The position numbers and the translations under genes were made by a program. Positions 12,581-15,104 of a DNA stretch of 15,104 nucleotides are shown one piece after another. The notes under the pieces were generated by a model, which did not search any database, was not told where the DNA came from, and worked only from the letters and a program-made list of their open reading frames with translations. Where the stretch lies: contig FR884124.1 of the NCBI GenBank assembly GCA_000435975.1, positions 3,086 to 18,189 of the forward strand. Direction: 5' to 3'. Source of the stretch: Oscillibacter sp. CAG:241 (GTDB taxonomy: Bacteria > Bacillota > Clostridia > Oscillospirales > Oscillospiraceae). Positions within the stretch are counted from its first letter, which is position 1; each line of letters begins with the position of its first letter.

Positions 12581-14077
12581 TCACTGCTGCTTCTGGCCGG
12601 AGCGGTGCCCGTAGCCGTATTTGTCGTATTTCTTGCCGTAGCCATAGCCATAATAACCGTAGCCATAGCCGTATCCGGCGGAGTAAGCGGTCAGGTGGGC
12701 CATATCGTTGAGGATGCAGCCCAAAAACTCTGCCTTACCGGCCCGCAGGGCGTCGATGGCGTCGTTGATCTCCGGCGCGGGGACGGTGTCCTGCCGCACC
12801 ACCAGCACCGACGCGTCGGACAGGTCCGACAGCAGCTCGCTGTCGGAGAAGAAGCCCAGCGGCGGCGAGTCGATGATCACATAGTCGTACTGCTCCCGGG
12901 CCAGGGCCACCACCTTGGCCAGCTGGTCCGAGGCCAGCAGCTCGATAACGTCGGTATAGGACTTGGTGCTCAGCAGGGAGTGCAGCCCTGTGGAGGGGTC
13001 CGTGACGGCGGCGGAGAGGATCTTCTCCGGGGCGGCGGACTCTGACAGCAGGGTGCCCAGCTCGTTTTTCTGCTTCACGGGCAGGCCCAGCATCTCGCTC
13101 TGCACCGGGCGGCGCAGGTCCAGGTCGATGAACAGAACGGACACCCCCCGGGAGGCCAGGGAAATGGCCGTGTTGGCGGCCAGGGTGGATTTGCCCTCTG
13201 CCGCGGACACGCTGGAAAACAGGAATACCCGGCGGCCCTTGGCGTGCTCATGCTGGAACTTTTCGGCGATGCGGTGGATGGACTCGGTAAAGGCAAAGCT
13301 GATGGCCGGGGACGAGATATTCAGGTTCCGGCGCAGGCGCTTGCCGCCCCGGCGGGACCGCCGCTCCCAGCGGTCGTCCATCCAGCCCAGGAGCTTCCGG
13401 GTCCGGCGGCCCTCGTGGGGCACGGTGGAGATGAGCTTGGCGTCCAGGTCGCTGCGGGCGCCCTCCTGGGTCTGGACCGTGCCGCTGGTGACGCTGGCCC
13501 ACGCCACGGCGGCGGCGGTGAGTCCCGCGCCGATCACGCCGGCCAGCAGGCAGATCTTCGGCACGTTATAGCTGCGGGACGGCGCCACGGACAGGGTGGG
13601 GGCGTTGAGCTGGCTCAGCACCGCCGTGGACGATACGTGGGCGGACAGGGTGCCATAGTTGTCAGACACCGCCTTCAGCAGCACCAGCGCCTGGCGGGGC
13701 GTGTCGGCGGTGACGGTGACGCGGATCAGGTTCGTCTCGCCCAGCTGTTGGGCGGATACGGTGCCGTCCAGAGACATGCCCAGATTCTGCTCCATGGTCT
13801 GGCGCAGGACCCGGCTCTGCAGCAGCTGGGAATAGGACGCGGCCATGTCGGCGGCAGCGGTGATATTCGTATAGTACAGGGTGCTGGCCCGGGCGGTGAC
13901 GGCAAAGGTGGTGGAGCTGGTATACTGCCGGGTCACGAAGCACGAGAGCACGATCCACGCCGCCATAGCGCAGGCAGCCGCTGCCAGCAGCAGCATCCAC
14001 AGCTGCCGCAGCAGGGTCCGCACCAGGCAGTAGGGCTCGATATGGGACCACTGAAGGCCCCGGTTTTTTTCATCCAT
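12581..14077 (-). CDS. Fused Wzz-BY-kinase (first copy) with divergent oligomerisation motif
   Basis: This 498-residue paralogue of the downstream gene has the same plan. A Wzz domain lies between spans at about 27-46 and 174-195, then a very basic linker (224-253, 13 Arg/Lys between 224 and 250), then the kinase with Walker A SSVSAAEGKST (288-298, Lys296), Walker A' VLFIDLDLRRP (314-324) and Walker B VIIDSPP (400-406, Asp403). Where the copy downstream has EX2RX2R, this one reads E265-S-I-H268-R-I-A271, so both arginines are lost. The tail (468-490) mixes GY repeats with YY and KKYDKYGYG, then ends HRSGQKQQ. The start is supported by AAGGAG nine bases before the ATG. It lies 12 bases after the Ig-like gene and eight bases before the second kinase, clearly one operon. 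Which copy is the main kinase cannot be told. Confidence 0.92.
   Translation of the reverse strand: MDEKNRGLQWSHIEPYCLVRTLLRQLWMLLLAAAACAMAAWIVLSCFVTRQYTSSTTFAVTARASTLYYTNITAAADMAASYSQLLQSRVLRQTMEQNLGMSLDGTVSAQQLGETNLIRVTVTADTPRQALVLLKAVSDNYGTLSAHVSSTAVLSQLNAPTLSVAPSRSYNVPKICLLAGVIGAGLTAAAVAWASVTSGTVQTQEGARSDLDAKLISTVPHEGRRTRKLLGWMDDRWERRSRRGGKRLRRNLNISSPAISFAFTESIHRIAEKFQHEHAKGRRVFLFSSVSAAEGKSTLAANTAISLASRGVSVLFIDLDLRRPVQSEMLGLPVKQKNELGTLLSESAAPEKILSAAVTDPSTGLHSLLSTKSYTDVIELLASDQLAKVVALAREQYDYVIIDSPPLGFFSDSELLSDLSDASVLVVRQDTVPAPEINDAIDALRAGKAEFLGCILNDMAHLTAYSAGYGYGYGYYGYGYGKKYDKYGYGHRSGQKQQ
12635..12676 (-). repeat. Interrupted GY-encoding repeat in the first kinase
   Basis: Fourteen codons read GYGYGYGYYGYGYG, with one broken period (YY). 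It is shorter and less regular than the tract at 11136-11198, which suggests separate histories of the two tails. Confidence 0.8.
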
Positions 14078-14089
14078 GGCATTCTCTCC

Positions 14090-14908
14090 TTATTCCACCA
14101 CCACCGTCAGATAGACGGTGTAGCTCTGGCCCTGGGCGGCGACGGTATAGCCCACATAGTACACCCCGGGGACCGATGTGTTCACCGGATCGTCCACGGA
14201 TACCTGGGAGGCAGCCAGGGTGGACCCGTCCGGGGCCACCACGCTGTCGATGTATCCGGCGGCGTTAAAGGACGCGCCCTGGGACAAATAAATCAGATAA
14301 TCCTTCAGCCAGATCAGCTGGGTCTCGCCGGTGGTAATGACCACCTTCAGCGGCAGCACCACCGGTTCGCCCAGACGGCTGTCCACCTGGGCGGTGACGT
14401 TGTAGACGCCGGGCTGGCTGTTGACAATGTTCTGGGAGGTGATGCGGATGGTCTTGCTGATGTCGCCGTCCAGCACGTCGGAGGCGGTGAGCCGGTCCAG
14501 CAGGGTCACCGTCTGGCCCAGGGGATACACCAGGGGCCGGGACAGCGCAAAGCGGGGGGCCTGGTAGTCCGTGTAGCGGACGGTGCGGGTGACGGTGGCC
14601 ATGTTGTTGGCAGAGTCGAACACGATATAGGTCACCTGGGCGCTGCTGTCGGCCAGAGCCGGGGTCACGCCCTTGATGAGGATCTGGTCCGTCAGGTCGC
14701 CGTCCCGGTCATCGGAGGCCATGACGCCCTGCAAAAGGGCATCCTCCCCGGCGGTGACGCTGACGTCGATGGAGTCGCTGGAGCAGGTGATCACCGGGGG
14801 CGTGGTATCCACGGTGACGCGGCGATAGATGCGCAGGCCGCAGAAGGCCAGCAGCACCAGGATAAACAGCGCAATGACCACGCGCTGCATTTTGCGGATG
14901 GCTCTCAT
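14090..14908 (-). CDS. Membrane-anchored triple Ig-like (DUF5011-type) protein
   Basis: This 272-residue protein has a basic N-terminus and one span (about 9-25), then a wholly extracellular part of three Ig-like repeats at about 35-112, 116-192 and 197-271. The first two show the DUF5011-like signature: DTTPPVI then ASDDRDGDLT (64-73), and ASDVLDGDIS (142-151). Repeats two and three close with PGVY-containing strands (166-175, 247-256). Such domains usually mediate surface adhesion or binding to polymers; no catalytic residues were seen. The start follows GGGAGG and overlaps the upstream gene's stop in ATGA; 12 bases separate it from the first kinase. Position between phosphatase and kinases suggests a role in surface-polysaccharide export or attachment, but the function is unknown. 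Confidence 0.85.
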   Translation of the reverse strand: MRAIRKMQRVVIALFILVLLAFCGLRIYRRVTVDTTPPVITCSSDSIDVSVTAGEDALLQGVMASDDRDGDLTDQILIKGVTPALADSSAQVTYIVFDSANNMATVTRTVRYTDYQAPRFALSRPLVYPLGQTVTLLDRLTASDVLDGDISKTIRITSQNIVNSQPGVYNVTAQVDSRLGEPVVLPLKVVITTGETQLIWLKDYLIYLSQGASFNAAGYIDSVVAPDGSTLAASQVSVDDPVNTSVPGVYYVGYTVAAQGQSYTVYLTVVVE

Positions 14909-15104
14909 AGCTCGTCCTCCCTTGGAGAAGAAATAGGCCGGTCCGCCCCCACCATGGGGCGGTCCTCTAAAATACGGCGGGGGTTCCCGTCCAGCAGCAG
15001 CCGGGGGCAGTCCGGGGAAAAATCATCGGCCAGCGTGCTGCGCAGCAGGCCCATATGGGTGGTGCGGACGGTGGGGCGGGGGGGATCGCCGGCGGGGGGG
15101 GGGG
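14905..15104 (-). CDS. C-terminal fragment, probably CpsB/YwqE-type PHP tyrosine phosphatase
   Basis: The last 65 residues of a gene entering from the right edge are open and end in TGA at 14905-14907, overlapping the next ATG. The end HMGLLRSTLADDFSPDCPRLLLDGNPRRILEDRP has the spacing and key residues of the CpsB C-terminus (a PHM-type helix start followed by DNPRKI in the pneumococcal protein). CpsB-type enzymes are manganese-dependent phosphatases that dephosphorylate CpsD-type kinases, which fits the two kinases downstream. The catalytic His/Asp motifs lie outside the window, so this is tentative. The first residues come from a run of C at the edge and may be unreliable. Confidence 0.5.
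   Translation of the reverse strand, partial: PPPAGDPPRPTVRTTHMGLLRSTLADDFSPDCPRLLLDGNPRRILEDRPMVGADRPISSPREDEL
15094..15104. other. Terminal run of 11 G
   Basis: The window ends in 11 consecutive G after GGC. Such a run at a sequence end is often a sequencing or assembly artefact, so the first codons of the partial gene should not be trusted. Confidence 0.5.

Overview
The window reads as chromosome from a GC-rich, endospore-forming Clostridia-type Firmicute. An Oscillospirales relative (Flavonifractor/Oscillibacter-like) is my best guess. The evidence is a SpoIID gene, strong GGAGG-type ribosome binding sites on nearly every gene, the rpsF-ssb-rpsR order, an NnrD that stands alone without the epimerase domain, and hairpin terminators with U-tracts. 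No rRNA, tRNA, CRISPR array, transposase or integrase was seen. Most of the window is ordinary housekeeping DNA; the unusual part is the right-hand exopolysaccharide/tyrosine-kinase locus.

Layout. Positions 1-835 (-) hold nnrD (metabolite repair), cut by the left edge. Divergent from it are a YbjN-like gene (993-1418, +) and the ferrous iron transport pair feoA-feoB (1500-3715, +), which ends in a 12-bp hairpin terminator. From 3802 to the right edge every gene is on the minus strand. In window order these are a double-GNAT acetyltransferase preceded by a 14-codon leader ORF; the rpsF-ssb-rpsR operon (transcribed from about 6146 down to a terminator at 4940-4974); spoIID (6237-7232); an OmpR-type response regulator, sensor kinase and HtrA protease operon (10893 down to 7338, closed by a terminator at 7289-7323); and a polysaccharide-control operon entering from the right edge.

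The right-hand operon in transcription order is: the tail of a probable CpsB/YwqE-type PHP tyrosine phosphatase (14905-15104); a membrane-anchored triple Ig-like (DUF5011-type) protein (14090-14908); and two tandem, diverged fusions of a Wzz chain-length domain with a BY-kinase domain (12581-14077 and 11109-12572). Each fusion ends in a glycine-tyrosine tail. The second tail is a pure (GY)10 run encoded by a six-base microsatellite. The first kinase lacks the EX2RX2R oligomerisation motif that the second keeps. I infer that the phosphatase and two kinases form a phosphotyrosine circuit controlling export of a cell-surface polysaccharide, with the Ig-like protein as an unassigned extracellular partner.

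The RR-HK-HtrA operon looks like a cell-envelope stress module in which the sensor and the surface protease are made together. Its promoter region carries a PhoP-box-like direct repeat. Short palindromes and TGTCCCGG-type repeats occur between and inside genes and may be members of dispersed genomic families.
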